Below are positions 16,365 through 24,911 of a DNA stretch of 49,157 nucleotides, piece by piece (position 1 is the stretch's first letter; each line of letters starts with the position of its first letter). Source of the stretch: UBA1361 sp035647455 (GTDB lineage Bacteria > Bacillota_I > Bacilli_A > RFN20 > CAG-826); assembly GCA_035647455.1 (NCBI GenBank), contig DASRNI010000012.1, positions 1 through 49,157 on the forward strand, written 5' to 3'. Under the pieces are notes generated by a model. The model saw only the letters and a program-made list of their open reading frames with translations, had not been told where the DNA came from and ran no database searches. Made by a program: the position numbers and the translations under genes.

Positions 16365-17801
16365 CTAGACGCTTCGGGCTTCTTTGTAAAGCGCTAAATA
16401 TTTTTTCGCTGCTTCACGCCAATGATTATTTTTCGTCATCGCGTTATCAACGAGTTTATCCATCGTTTTTGTGTCTTGATACGTATCAAAAGCGTAATTC
16501 ATTGTGAGTTTCATCCAGTACTCATCATAATTATCAAACGAAAACCCGTCGGCCTTATTTTCATTCATGCCGTCATAACTAATAATTGTATCTTTTAAGC
16601 CACCAGTCGCACGGACGATTGGGAGTGTGCCGTAGCGCTGGGCGATCATTTGGCCAATCCCACACGGTTCAAATAAACTTGGCATCATAAAGAAATCACT
16701 TGCCGCATAAATACGGTGAGCAAGACTATTGTTATAACCAATATAAATACCAACTTGTTCCGGGTACTGACGGCGCAGTTCTTCAAGTGCTTGTTCGTAG
16801 CCGTATTCTCCGCTACCAAGAACGATAACAGCCGCCCCTTTTGCCAGCACTTCATAAGCGCCAGCTAGCATTAAATCCATTCCTTTTTGCCAAGTTAGCC
16901 GCGAAACCATGCTAAATAGTGGTTGATTCGCCTTGACCGTTAAATTAAACTCACGGAGTAATTCTTCTTTATTGCGTTTTTTATTCGCCGTACTCTTAAG
17001 TGAAAAGAGATGGGGAATATTTGTGTCCGTTTCCGGATTAAATTCATCGTAATCAATGCCGTTAAGAATGCCGCTAAAGTCGTCACGGCGTAAATTAATA
17101 ATTCCGTCTAACCCTTTTGAACCTTCACGTGTTAAAAGTTCTAAGGCGTGGGTTGGACTCACTGTATTAATTTTATCAGCGTGCACAATCGCCGCTTTTA
17201 AACTATTAACTTTATCGCGGTAACGAAGTGTCCCGTCGTCATAATAACTTTTGCGAATATCGTAAAAATCTTCCAGTAATTCCGGACCAAATTCACCTTG
17301 GAACGCCGGATTATGAATCGTCACAACGTACTTCATGCGCCGGAACTGGGCATTTTTCTTATTTTGAATTTTAATAAGTGCCGGTAGCATCCCAGCGTGG
17401 TAATCATGCACATGCAAAATATCCGGCCGGAGTTTTAAGCTAACGAGCATATTCCGGACCGCAACGGTAAAGAACGCAAAGCGCTCCGTATCGTCAGCGT
17501 AACCATAAAAGCCTTCACGACCAAAGTAATATTCGTTTTCGATTAAATAAAACGTAATCCCATCAACAAATGTTTTATAAATCTTCGCATTTTGACAGCG
17601 CCAACTAAGTTGGACTTGGACGTTACTGACAAAACGAATTTCACTCCCAATATCTTTATTAATTGCCCCGTAAAACGGCATCACTACACTAACTTCTTCA
17701 CCAAGAACACTAAGTTCTTTACTGAGCGAATATACAACATCCGCTAAACCACCTGTTTTTGCAAGTGGAGCACTCTCACTTGCCACCATCATTATGCGCA
17801 T
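16365..17801 (-). CDS. glgA: glycogen synthase GlgA
   Basis: GlgA (GT5 family, GT-B fold) extends alpha-1,4-glucan chains from ADP-glucose. The 478 residues are the normal length. KTGGLADVV (15-23) is the ADP-glucose-binding loop. The C-terminal half has VSRLTWQKGMDL and the catalytic-site segment EPCGIGQMIAQRYGTLPIVRATGGL. It overlaps glgD by 1 base and is the last gene of glgC-glgD-glgA. No branching enzyme or phosphorylase is encoded within the window. Confidence 0.97.
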   Translation of the reverse strand: MRIMMVASESAPLAKTGGLADVVYSLSKELSVLGEEVSVVMPFYGAINKDIGSEIRFVSNVQVQLSWRCQNAKIYKTFVDGITFYLIENEYYFGREGFYGYADDTERFAFFTVAVRNMLVSLKLRPDILHVHDYHAGMLPALIKIQNKKNAQFRRMKYVVTIHNPAFQGEFGPELLEDFYDIRKSYYDDGTLRYRDKVNSLKAAIVHADKINTVSPTHALELLTREGSKGLDGIINLRRDDFSGILNGIDYDEFNPETDTNIPHLFSLKSTANKKRNKEELLREFNLTVKANQPLFSMVSRLTWQKGMDLMLAGAYEVLAKGAAVIVLGSGEYGYEQALEELRRQYPEQVGIYIGYNNSLAHRIYAASDFFMMPSLFEPCGIGQMIAQRYGTLPIVRATGGLKDTIISYDGMNENKADGFSFDNYDEYWMKLTMNYAFDTYQDTKTMDKLVDNAMTKNNHWREAAKKYLALYKEARSV

Positions 17802-18916
17802 TATATTTTATCTCCCTTTTTAATATATAAAATGTCGTCCTCGGTCCCACTTAATTCATTAATTAAGCGAACTTCAACTTCTTTATCAAGCAGTACATAC
17901 TTTAACTTTTGATCCGCCCGGATAGTTGTATCCGTGAAAACAATCGCGTTTTCAATCACCGCCCCTTTTTCAACGACAACATTCCGAGAAATGATCGCGT
18001 TTTTAACGGTTCCTTCAATTTTTGCACCGTTTGCAACGAAACTATTTTTAACGTTTGCCGTTTGCCCGTACTTCGCCGGCTGCGTATCATGCGTAACGGT
18101 ATAAATTGGCCAGTCATCAAGGAAAAGTTCTTTTCTGATCGTGTACGTTAATAATTCAAAGCTAAAGCGGAAATAGTTCGCGTAACTATCAATTGAACGG
18201 AGATAGCCTTTGTAATGATAACTATTGACTGTATGACCATCAATAATACGCTGGGCAATAACGTCACTTAACGTATAAAAAGGACTTGTACTTTGTGCTT
18301 CTGCTAAGAGTTCTTCAAACACACGACGCGAGATAACGAATACTTCGGTTGAAACACTACGTTTATCTTCTTCACCTTTATTCCGCGTAAACGTTTTCAC
18401 GTGACCTTCTTCGTCAACCGTAATCACACCGCGACCAATAAACTGTGTTTTCGCGTTATTAACATCTTGATAAACGACGGTAATATCAGCGTGATTATCT
18501 TTATGCTCTTTAATCACTTGGCGTAAATCAAGCGGCATTAAAAAGTAACTTGGTGCGACGACAATTACATCTGGATCATGTTCTTTTAGTAAATATTTAT
18601 GGAAAATAATATTCGCAATATCGGTATTATAACGCGGACCATAACGGCTTGCACTTTCGTTATAAGCGACCATATTAAAACCTATTTTCGTATTAAGATT
18701 AAAAATGTTGCGACTGCCTAAATGTTTTAAAACACTTTGCGGGTGCTGATCAACAAGGACAGCCACACGGTCAATGCCTGAATTGGAAAAGTTCGAAAGC
18801 ATAAAATCCATAAAAGCATAACGGCCCAGAAAACTAACTGTCGCGCTGTTCCTATTTTTTGTAAGTGCACCGAGTCCCGGTTGATGATGCAAATTTAAAA
18901 ATGCGAGTACTTTCAT
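17801..18916 (-). CDS. glgD: glucose-1-phosphate adenylyltransferase subunit GlgD
   Basis: GlgD is the GlgC-like non-catalytic or modulating subunit typical of Bacillota. This 371-residue copy has the nucleotidyltransferase fold but lacks the GGxGTRL signature. The N-terminus instead reads MKVLAFLNLHHQPGLGALTK, as in other GlgD proteins, then RYAFMDFMLSNFSNSGIDRV. The C-terminal part carries left-handed beta-helix repeats (VVEKGAVIENAIV). Single-base overlaps with glgC and glgA indicate tight coupling and equal dosage of the two subunits. Confidence 0.93.
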   Translation of the reverse strand: MKVLAFLNLHHQPGLGALTKNRNSATVSFLGRYAFMDFMLSNFSNSGIDRVAVLVDQHPQSVLKHLGSRNIFNLNTKIGFNMVAYNESASRYGPRYNTDIANIIFHKYLLKEHDPDVIVVAPSYFLMPLDLRQVIKEHKDNHADITVVYQDVNNAKTQFIGRGVITVDEEGHVKTFTRNKGEEDKRSVSTEVFVISRRVFEELLAEAQSTSPFYTLSDVIAQRIIDGHTVNSYHYKGYLRSIDSYANYFRFSFELLTYTIRKELFLDDWPIYTVTHDTQPAKYGQTANVKNSFVANGAKIEGTVKNAIISRNVVVEKGAVIENAIVFTDTTIRADQKLKYVLLDKEVEVRLINELSGTEDDILYIKKGDKI

Positions 18917-20040
18917 TAGTTTGCCTCCTCTTCGTGAACGAGCACAATTTTATTAGTGTTTAAGTTAATTTTGGCGCCCTTTTTAACAACGGTATCATTA
19001 ATGACAATGGCGTTATTAATTTCCGCACCTTCGCCAATTGTGACATGCGGCATAATCACACTATTCGTGATTTTTGCGCCTTGCTCAATAATTACTTCGT
19101 TACTAATGATGCTGCCTTCGACGCTCCCGAGGACGATTGCCCCTTGGTTAACGATACTATTTTTAACCCGGGCTCTTTTACCGACATACTGCGGGACACT
19201 ATTCGTGTCTTCACTAAAGAGACGGAAGGCGTTACCGGCACCGTATTCATCATTGGTCATTTTAATTAAATCCATATTTGCTTCCCACAGTGAATCAATT
19301 GTTCCGACGTCTTTCCAGTAGCCTTCAAAACGATGAACAGCAAGTTTCTTGTTCGCTGCGAGCATCGAAGGAATAATATTTTTACCAAAGTCGTGATCGC
19401 TATCTTTTAAACTAGCATCTTTAATTAACTCCGCTTTAAGTTCGCTATACGTAAAGATGTAAATCCCCATACTTGCTAAAGTTGACGTAGGATGCTCCGG
19501 TTTTTCTTCAAACTTCGTAATGTAACCTGCTTCGTTACTTGTCATAATCCCGAAGCGCTTAGCTTCTTCAAGCGTCACATTAAGGACGGCAATCGTTAAG
19601 TCAGCGCCTTTTTCTAGATGCGTTTCAAGCATCTTTGCGTAATCCATTTTATAAATATGGTCACCACTTAAAATAAGCACATATTCCGGTTCATGCGAAT
19701 CAAGGAAATCAAGGTTGCGGTAAATTGCATCCGCTGTGCCTAAAAACCAGTTACTACCTTCTTCAGTTTGTCGCGGCGGTAAGTTAATTGTTGTGCTACG
19801 GACACCGTTAAGGCCCCACTTTTCACCGTTACCGATATATTTGTTTAAACTTGTTGACTCGTACTGTGTCACAACCCCGACAGTATTAATGCCGGAATGC
19901 GCACAGTTACTGAGCGGATAATCAATAATGCGATATTTACCACCGAAATGCACGGCAGGTTTCGCGTCTTTAGTCGTTAGTTCGTAAAGTCTTGTCCCTT
20001 TACCACCTGCTAAAATCATTGCAACTAATTGTTTGGCCAT
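18916..20040 (-). CDS. glgC: glucose-1-phosphate adenylyltransferase GlgC
   Basis: GlgC makes ADP-glucose from glucose-1-phosphate and ATP, the committed step of glycogen synthesis. The 374-residue protein has GGKGTRLYELT (12-22) with the catalytic loop, KPAVHFGGKYRIIDYPLSNC, the sugar-binding FLGTADAIYRN and GDHIYKMDY, then FEEKPEHP. A left-handed beta-helix follows at the C-terminus. GAGGG precedes the ATG. The start lies within the last 16 bases of the upstream membrane-protein gene, so glgCDA is physically continuous with the jet operon. A separate glgC promoter may exist inside that gene, but I could not point to one. Confidence 0.96.
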   Translation of the reverse strand: MAKQLVAMILAGGKGTRLYELTTKDAKPAVHFGGKYRIIDYPLSNCAHSGINTVGVVTQYESTSLNKYIGNGEKWGLNGVRSTTINLPPRQTEEGSNWFLGTADAIYRNLDFLDSHEPEYVLILSGDHIYKMDYAKMLETHLEKGADLTIAVLNVTLEEAKRFGIMTSNEAGYITKFEEKPEHPTSTLASMGIYIFTYSELKAELIKDASLKDSDHDFGKNIIPSMLAANKKLAVHRFEGYWKDVGTIDSLWEANMDLIKMTNDEYGAGNAFRLFSEDTNSVPQYVGKRARVKNSIVNQGAIVLGSVEGSIISNEVIIEQGAKITNSVIMPHVTIGEGAEINNAIVINDTVVKKGAKINLNTNKIVLVHEEEAN

Positions 20041-20897
20041 GGTTCCCTCTTTTCTAACATAATATAAATTAATTTTTGGTAAATTAATAACGTATTTAAC
20101 CGTTCACTAAGCTTTTCTTTGCTTTGTGGTTTACTTAACTTTAGTGCTTTTAAGTCACTAGCGTCGTTAATGTTTAAAAATTCGTGATCGGGGAATGCAA
20201 TATACGCGAGCGTTTTCCCGTACGTTTCGTAAAGCTTTTGAAAACGTTTTTCAAGTGTCTTCCGTAAATATATTTTGACTTCCGTATCGTTACTTGAAGC
20301 GTAATAATTAAGCGCGAGTTTATGCACAAAATGGAGTTTAAGTAACTCATGATCACGAAACTTTGCCGGTGGAGCGTAGTTGCCATTATTAATTTGGTAA
20401 TAATACTTTTGATGGCGTTCCGGTAAATGGAGCACAACCCGCGTCTTTTCTTCGGCTTCACTAAAGAAAAGCATATAAATTTGTTGGTTACCAAGTTCAA
20501 ATGCCGCAACTTTCGTAAATTCATTCGCATAATAAAGCCCTGCTTCATTAAATAGTTCGGCATAGTCATAAAGAACTTTTTTTGTTTTAAGCACTTCAAA
20601 CGTAAAGCCAAGTTTCTGTGCACTTTCATAAAAGCGCCGCGTTAATTCTTTTTCATAACGGCGAAAGAGAAAGCGGTAAAAAAGCACTAAAAAGACGGCG
20701 ACGACTAAAAAGGCGCCGCTGATGCTAAGCGGTACGTGGAGCGGAGCAAACAGATCAACATCAAGCCAAAGATGGAGCACGACCATCAAGCTTAAGCTTA
20801 AAAAGTAGACGAAAAGACTCACAGCCACAAGGGCAATGTAGCGACCATAAAGTTTTTTATGGTACTTAGCAAAACTTGTGAGTGATTCGTACTTCAT
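20025..20897 (-). CDS. two-helix membrane protein of unknown function after jetC
   Basis: The 290-residue protein has two hydrophobic helices near the N-terminus (about 18-44 and 57-78), a basic RRYEKEL stretch, and a soluble domain of about 200 residues predicted to face the cytoplasm. The soluble part is rich in Tyr, Lys and Leu; I see no nuclease, Toprim, ATPase or other catalytic motif. It starts 4 bases after jetC and overlaps glgC by 16 bases. It occupies the position where JetD is encoded in Wadjet operons, but it does not look like JetD. It could be a membrane anchor or accessory for the SMC-like complex, or an unrelated gene; the sequence alone does not decide. Confidence 0.7.
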   Translation of the reverse strand: MKYESLTSFAKYHKKLYGRYIALVAVSLFVYFLSLSLMVVLHLWLDVDLFAPLHVPLSISGAFLVVAVFLVLFYRFLFRRYEKELTRRFYESAQKLGFTFEVLKTKKVLYDYAELFNEAGLYYANEFTKVAAFELGNQQIYMLFFSEAEEKTRVVLHLPERHQKYYYQINNGNYAPPAKFRDHELLKLHFVHKLALNYYASSNDTEVKIYLRKTLEKRFQKLYETYGKTLAYIAFPDHEFLNINDASDLKALKLSKPQSKEKLSERLNTLLIYQKLIYIMLEKREPWPNN

Positions 20898-20901
20898 TTG
20901 T

Positions 20902-23900
20902 TTAACTCGTTAATAAATCTTCCTTCGCAAAGAGTTGAACGTAACTTGAGCGTTTGTCGCGTAAGACGACGAGTGTTTCGTCAACAAGCGGGGTAATGTC
21001 ACCAATCTTATCGCTTGGTGCACTAACGATTGCTTGGAGACCAAAGCGGCGGAGTAAGCGGATTGCTTCTTTAATTCGCCCACTATCCATCTTGCTAAAT
21101 GCTTCGTCAAAAATAATGATTCGCGCACTATTGCTCAGTTCACCTGGTTCATTAACGCGGTAAAGATAAGCAAAACTTGCGAGAACACTAATATAGAACG
21201 GAGTTTGTGTTTCCCCACCAGACTTTTTATCAAGCATTTTTGATAACCGTTGTTCACGGCCTTCTTTATCTTTAACAATTAAGTCAAAGTCTAAATAGTT
21301 CCGATAGTCAGTAAAGCGTTCAACGTTTGCGGCAAGCGCAGCGTCTTTGTCACCACTTCCCGCCATCACAATTTGGGCGAATAAATTTTTCATTACATCG
21401 TCATACTTCGCAAAGAACTCACTATCGTCATCCGTAACTTGGAGTAATAAGTCATCTTTAATCATTTCGTAGTACGGTCTGTTTTCCGCACTTGGACGAA
21501 CGGTGAATTGATAGGAATCATCACCAAATGTCGAAGTACTTAAAGCAATGTTAAGTTCATTAATTTGATCTTCAACCGTTTCAATCGCGTTCCGGAGTGT
21601 ACTAATAAAATCATCTTTAAACTGTTTAACAGCCTTTTGATAAGCATCATGAATTTTTACTTGATACTCAGGAAGTTTAACTTCTTTAAGTTCATTAAGT
21701 TCGTCATCATAAACATCGTTATCTTTTAAGTTAACATCGTAACTAAGGCGATAGTCGAAGACGTAATCTTTCCGCAGTTTCACAAGTTCTCTAAAGGCGT
21801 TATCTTGTAAATATTGGAGTTTTGTATACGTTTGACGGTATTCACTATTAATTTCTAAAGGTGACTTACCGGCTGCTAAAAGTTCGACAAAATGTGGTTC
21901 GGCTATGTCAATAATAAAGAAAGCATCAAACGTTTCATTAACTTCTTTTTCAAATTCACTAATTAATGTTCTTGTTTCGGGAATTCGTTCGTCGTTGAGC
22001 GTCTTAATTTGCATTGAAAGATTACCACGTTCTTCAACGATGACAAGCCGCTGGTTTTCCATTGACTTTAAGTCTTCATCAACGAGATTAATTCGTCGCT
22101 GAATTCCTTCAAGCAGCGTTAAGTCATGTTTACCAAGTTCTTCTTCAACGTAACGAAGTGTATCGTGGAGACCCGGTAAATCATGAAGTGTTCGAATTTG
22201 GAAACTAATTGTCATAATTTCGTTTGTATTTAAAATTTCAAACTCGAAACTTTCCGAAAGCACACGTTCAAGTTCACGGTAAAAGCTAATTACTTCGCGG
22301 TGCCGTGTAATTTCTTGTTGTTTGACATTAATATCTGCTTCCGCGACTTCGCGACCGATAAACTTGCGTTCATAAATGCGCGGGTTAATCCGCCCAAACG
22401 TAAAGTTCCGGTATAAATCTGTTTCCGGGGTAATCCCGTTACCGCTATTGCGCGCTTCTTCGGGTGTATTACACTTTTTAAGGCGGCCGAGTAAGAAATT
22501 AACGTACGCACTTGCCCCAAGATGATCAGTAACTATTTCTTCGGCTAGTGTGCCCGAGTATGCTTCGTAGTTACGTTCTAAAATACGCGCAGTATCAACA
22601 AGCGTTGTGCCGTAGTAGTTACGTTCGGCTAAGATATCTTTTAAGTAACCATACGCTTCCATGAAGAATTCGTCATCAACAATTAAATTAAAGCGTTGAC
22701 CACCTAAATACCCTTCAACAGCATTCGTCCATTTCGGTGTTTTAATATCAATTAAGTCGGCAAAGATACTTACTTCAATCGCGTAGCCGTGGCGCTGCGT
22801 GAGCCGCGCGCGTAAAGCGTTACGAACTTGGAGTAAATTAAAGTCGTACGGTTTGCCGCCGCTTTTCATGTCGATTTCTTGTTGCCGTAAAACGACTTCT
22901 TCTTCTTCAGCGCGACGAAGTAAACGGTTAATCGTTAAACTATTCGCACTTAAGAGCTGCTTGAAGCGACCAAGTTTATCGCGCCACGCGGTTAGTACCG
23001 TTTCGCTTAAGCTATTTAAGTCACGGGCTAAGAGTTCACTAACAGTTTCGTTTTCTTTAGTAACATCATGCGCACTCGTTAAAAGTGTATTTAGTTCGTA
23101 CTCAGCGTCACGTGGGACAGCTTTTAAAATTTCTGGTGTCACTAAATTAATAATTTTCTCAGCGAAAGCATTACTACTTTGCACATAACGTTCGATGTTC
23201 ATTTTTAAGTTCATCGTACTCGTTTGTAGTTCGGTAATTTTTTCGTTTGTTTTTTGTTTTAGTTCATGAAGTTCATCGGTAATGCGATACGTATCATTCG
23301 TTGCATTATCTTGAATGAGCCGCACTTTACGGCGATTTAAGTCGGCAATATTAACATCAAGATCGGCGAGTTCGCTTTCAATATCGCGTAGCCGAGAGTT
23401 AGCACTTTCAACTTGTTTTAAATATGAATTAAGCCGATTAACATCGTTTTGATGCGTTGACTTCTTTAAGACGTATTCGGCGAGGAGTAAACTTGTATGG
23501 TGTTCACTATAGACACCGTGCGTTTGTTTAATTGCTTCCAGCCGATTAATTTTTTCTTGCATAACAAGTGCTTCGTCTTCAAGTTTCTTATATTGGAAAA
23601 TGTTTTCTTGCATCGGAACAATATCGATTCCTGTTTGACTTTCCGTAACATATTCCGTAATAAACTTTGTAATATCACTAATTGGCGTAAAACTAACCGC
23701 TTTTTTAAGGAGTGAAAAATATTTATCCTTCAAATTACCAAGTTGCTTTTTAAGTGCTTCACGGTACTGGCGGTTTGTATCGAAGAAACGATGTTTATAA
23801 GGATAATGCTCCGCAAAGTATGCGGCTAAATCTTTATATTCCATCGGGATGTCATTCACGATAAAATCGTTTTCGGGAATCCGGTCTTCTAAAATAAAGA

Positions 23901-24279
23901 AACGGTGATCATGGCCGCCATCAGGGTAAACATCAAAGACAGCGCCAAGTGTAAAGTACGTTTCCTGAACGTCATCAAAAAATTCGAGCGCGATATACGA
24001 AGTAAAACGGCCGTCACGTAAATAATGAAAGCCACCATCAAGCGTATCACCAAGTTCACCACGGAGATAACCTTTAAGTGTTCGTTTTGATTTTTCGGCC
24101 GCTGCCTTATTAAAGAAACGGTTTGAAGTGTCACCAAGCAAGACGACTTGCATCGCATCAATAATCGTTGACTTCCCACTCGCGTTAACACCGGTTAAAA
24201 AGACAATTGGCTCGATATTAAACTTTTCGTTCCAAAAATAATGCCAATTCGTTATTTTGACTGTTTTTAGTATTTTCAT
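20902..24279 (-). CDS. jetC: JetC/MukB-like SMC ATPase
   Basis: This 1125-residue protein is an SMC-like ATPase of the Wadjet/MksB group. Walker A is GVNASGKS (30-37) right after KITNWHYF. Two long coiled-coil regions flank a hinge-like middle. The signature motif is KKSGGETQTPF (about 1018-1028) and Walker B is IIFDEAFSKMD (about 1055-1065). This end is diagnostic of the SbcC/MukB-like Walker B family. In Wadjet, JetABC extrudes DNA loops and JetD cuts plasmids held in them. jetC follows jetB by 2 bases, and the start has GGGAG upstream. All ATPase motifs look intact, so the motor should work. Confidence 0.9.
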   Translation of the reverse strand: MKILKTVKITNWHYFWNEKFNIEPIVFLTGVNASGKSTIIDAMQVVLLGDTSNRFFNKAAAEKSKRTLKGYLRGELGDTLDGGFHYLRDGRFTSYIALEFFDDVQETYFTLGAVFDVYPDGGHDHRFFILEDRIPENDFIVNDIPMEYKDLAAYFAEHYPYKHRFFDTNRQYREALKKQLGNLKDKYFSLLKKAVSFTPISDITKFITEYVTESQTGIDIVPMQENIFQYKKLEDEALVMQEKINRLEAIKQTHGVYSEHHTSLLLAEYVLKKSTHQNDVNRLNSYLKQVESANSRLRDIESELADLDVNIADLNRRKVRLIQDNATNDTYRITDELHELKQKTNEKITELQTSTMNLKMNIERYVQSSNAFAEKIINLVTPEILKAVPRDAEYELNTLLTSAHDVTKENETVSELLARDLNSLSETVLTAWRDKLGRFKQLLSANSLTINRLLRRAEEEEVVLRQQEIDMKSGGKPYDFNLLQVRNALRARLTQRHGYAIEVSIFADLIDIKTPKWTNAVEGYLGGQRFNLIVDDEFFMEAYGYLKDILAERNYYGTTLVDTARILERNYEAYSGTLAEEIVTDHLGASAYVNFLLGRLKKCNTPEEARNSGNGITPETDLYRNFTFGRINPRIYERKFIGREVAEADINVKQQEITRHREVISFYRELERVLSESFEFEILNTNEIMTISFQIRTLHDLPGLHDTLRYVEEELGKHDLTLLEGIQRRINLVDEDLKSMENQRLVIVEERGNLSMQIKTLNDERIPETRTLISEFEKEVNETFDAFFIIDIAEPHFVELLAAGKSPLEINSEYRQTYTKLQYLQDNAFRELVKLRKDYVFDYRLSYDVNLKDNDVYDDELNELKEVKLPEYQVKIHDAYQKAVKQFKDDFISTLRNAIETVEDQINELNIALSTSTFGDDSYQFTVRPSAENRPYYEMIKDDLLLQVTDDDSEFFAKYDDVMKNLFAQIVMAGSGDKDAALAANVERFTDYRNYLDFDLIVKDKEGREQRLSKMLDKKSGGETQTPFYISVLASFAYLYRVNEPGELSNSARIIIFDEAFSKMDSGRIKEAIRLLRRFGLQAIVSAPSDKIGDITPLVDETLVVLRDKRSSYVQLFAKEDLLTS

Positions 24280-24281
24280 GT

Positions 24282-24911
24282 TTATTCTCCCTCACGCTCT
24301 TCGCGTAAAGCGAGCTTTTCAAGTGCCTCACTAATCGCGACAATTTTATCGTTATCAACGGCAAAGGTGATTGAAGGGAGTAAATAAAAGTTAACATTAC
24401 CTTCATCCCAAGAACCGCTGACACGGTTAATAATATTATGTTGTTGTAATTCCTTTAAACTACGGCCAATTAAGCGACCATTAAGCCGTTTACCGGGAAT
24501 TAAGATGCCGCGTTCGTACATTACTTTAAGTACGAGCGGCGTCGAAAGGTAAACTGCATTACTTGCGTGGCCACCTTCACTTTTTTCTGTTTCATAAATG
24601 AGCCGGAGCGTATATAAAATAAGTGACGTCTCGCGGTCAAAACGGAGTCGGTTATGTTGATGCGTATTATGAAGACTAAAAACGCCTAACATAAAGTCTT
24701 TCTCGACGACCCAGCCACTATAATCAAGATACTTATTAATTAAGTCAAAGTGCCGTTCTAAAAATCGGTACGTTGGACTAATCTTAATTATTTTCTCGCG
24801 ACGATCATATTCATCACGTACAACGAAACTTTTCCGTAATAAGTAATTTATTACGCGGGCAAATTCGTCCTTGTCCGCCCGACTTAACTTTGCAAATTCT
24901 TCACTAAACAT
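24282..24911 (-). CDS. jetB: JetB/MukE-like subunit (DUF4194)
   Basis: The 209-residue protein is the kite-type winged-helix subunit that bridges kleisin and SMC heads in MukBEF-like complexes. It has the family shape: an N-terminal helical piece with LSRADKDEFARVINYLLRKSFVVR, a winged-helix core with a central LRFDRETSLILYTLRLIYE, and a C-terminal wing. It shares one base with jetA and lies 2 bases before jetC, so the three are strictly coupled. Identification rests on the pattern plus context. Confidence 0.82.
   Translation of the reverse strand: MFSEEFAKLSRADKDEFARVINYLLRKSFVVRDEYDRREKIIKISPTYRFLERHFDLINKYLDYSGWVVEKDFMLGVFSLHNTHQHNRLRFDRETSLILYTLRLIYETEKSEGGHASNAVYLSTPLVLKVMYERGILIPGKRLNGRLIGRSLKELQQHNIINRVSGSWDEGNVNFYLLPSITFAVDNDKIVAISEALEKLALREEREGE

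Noticed and set aside
20025..20897. Calling this gene jetD
   Set aside because: It has two membrane helices and none of the Toprim or DUF3322/DUF2220 features expected of JetD.
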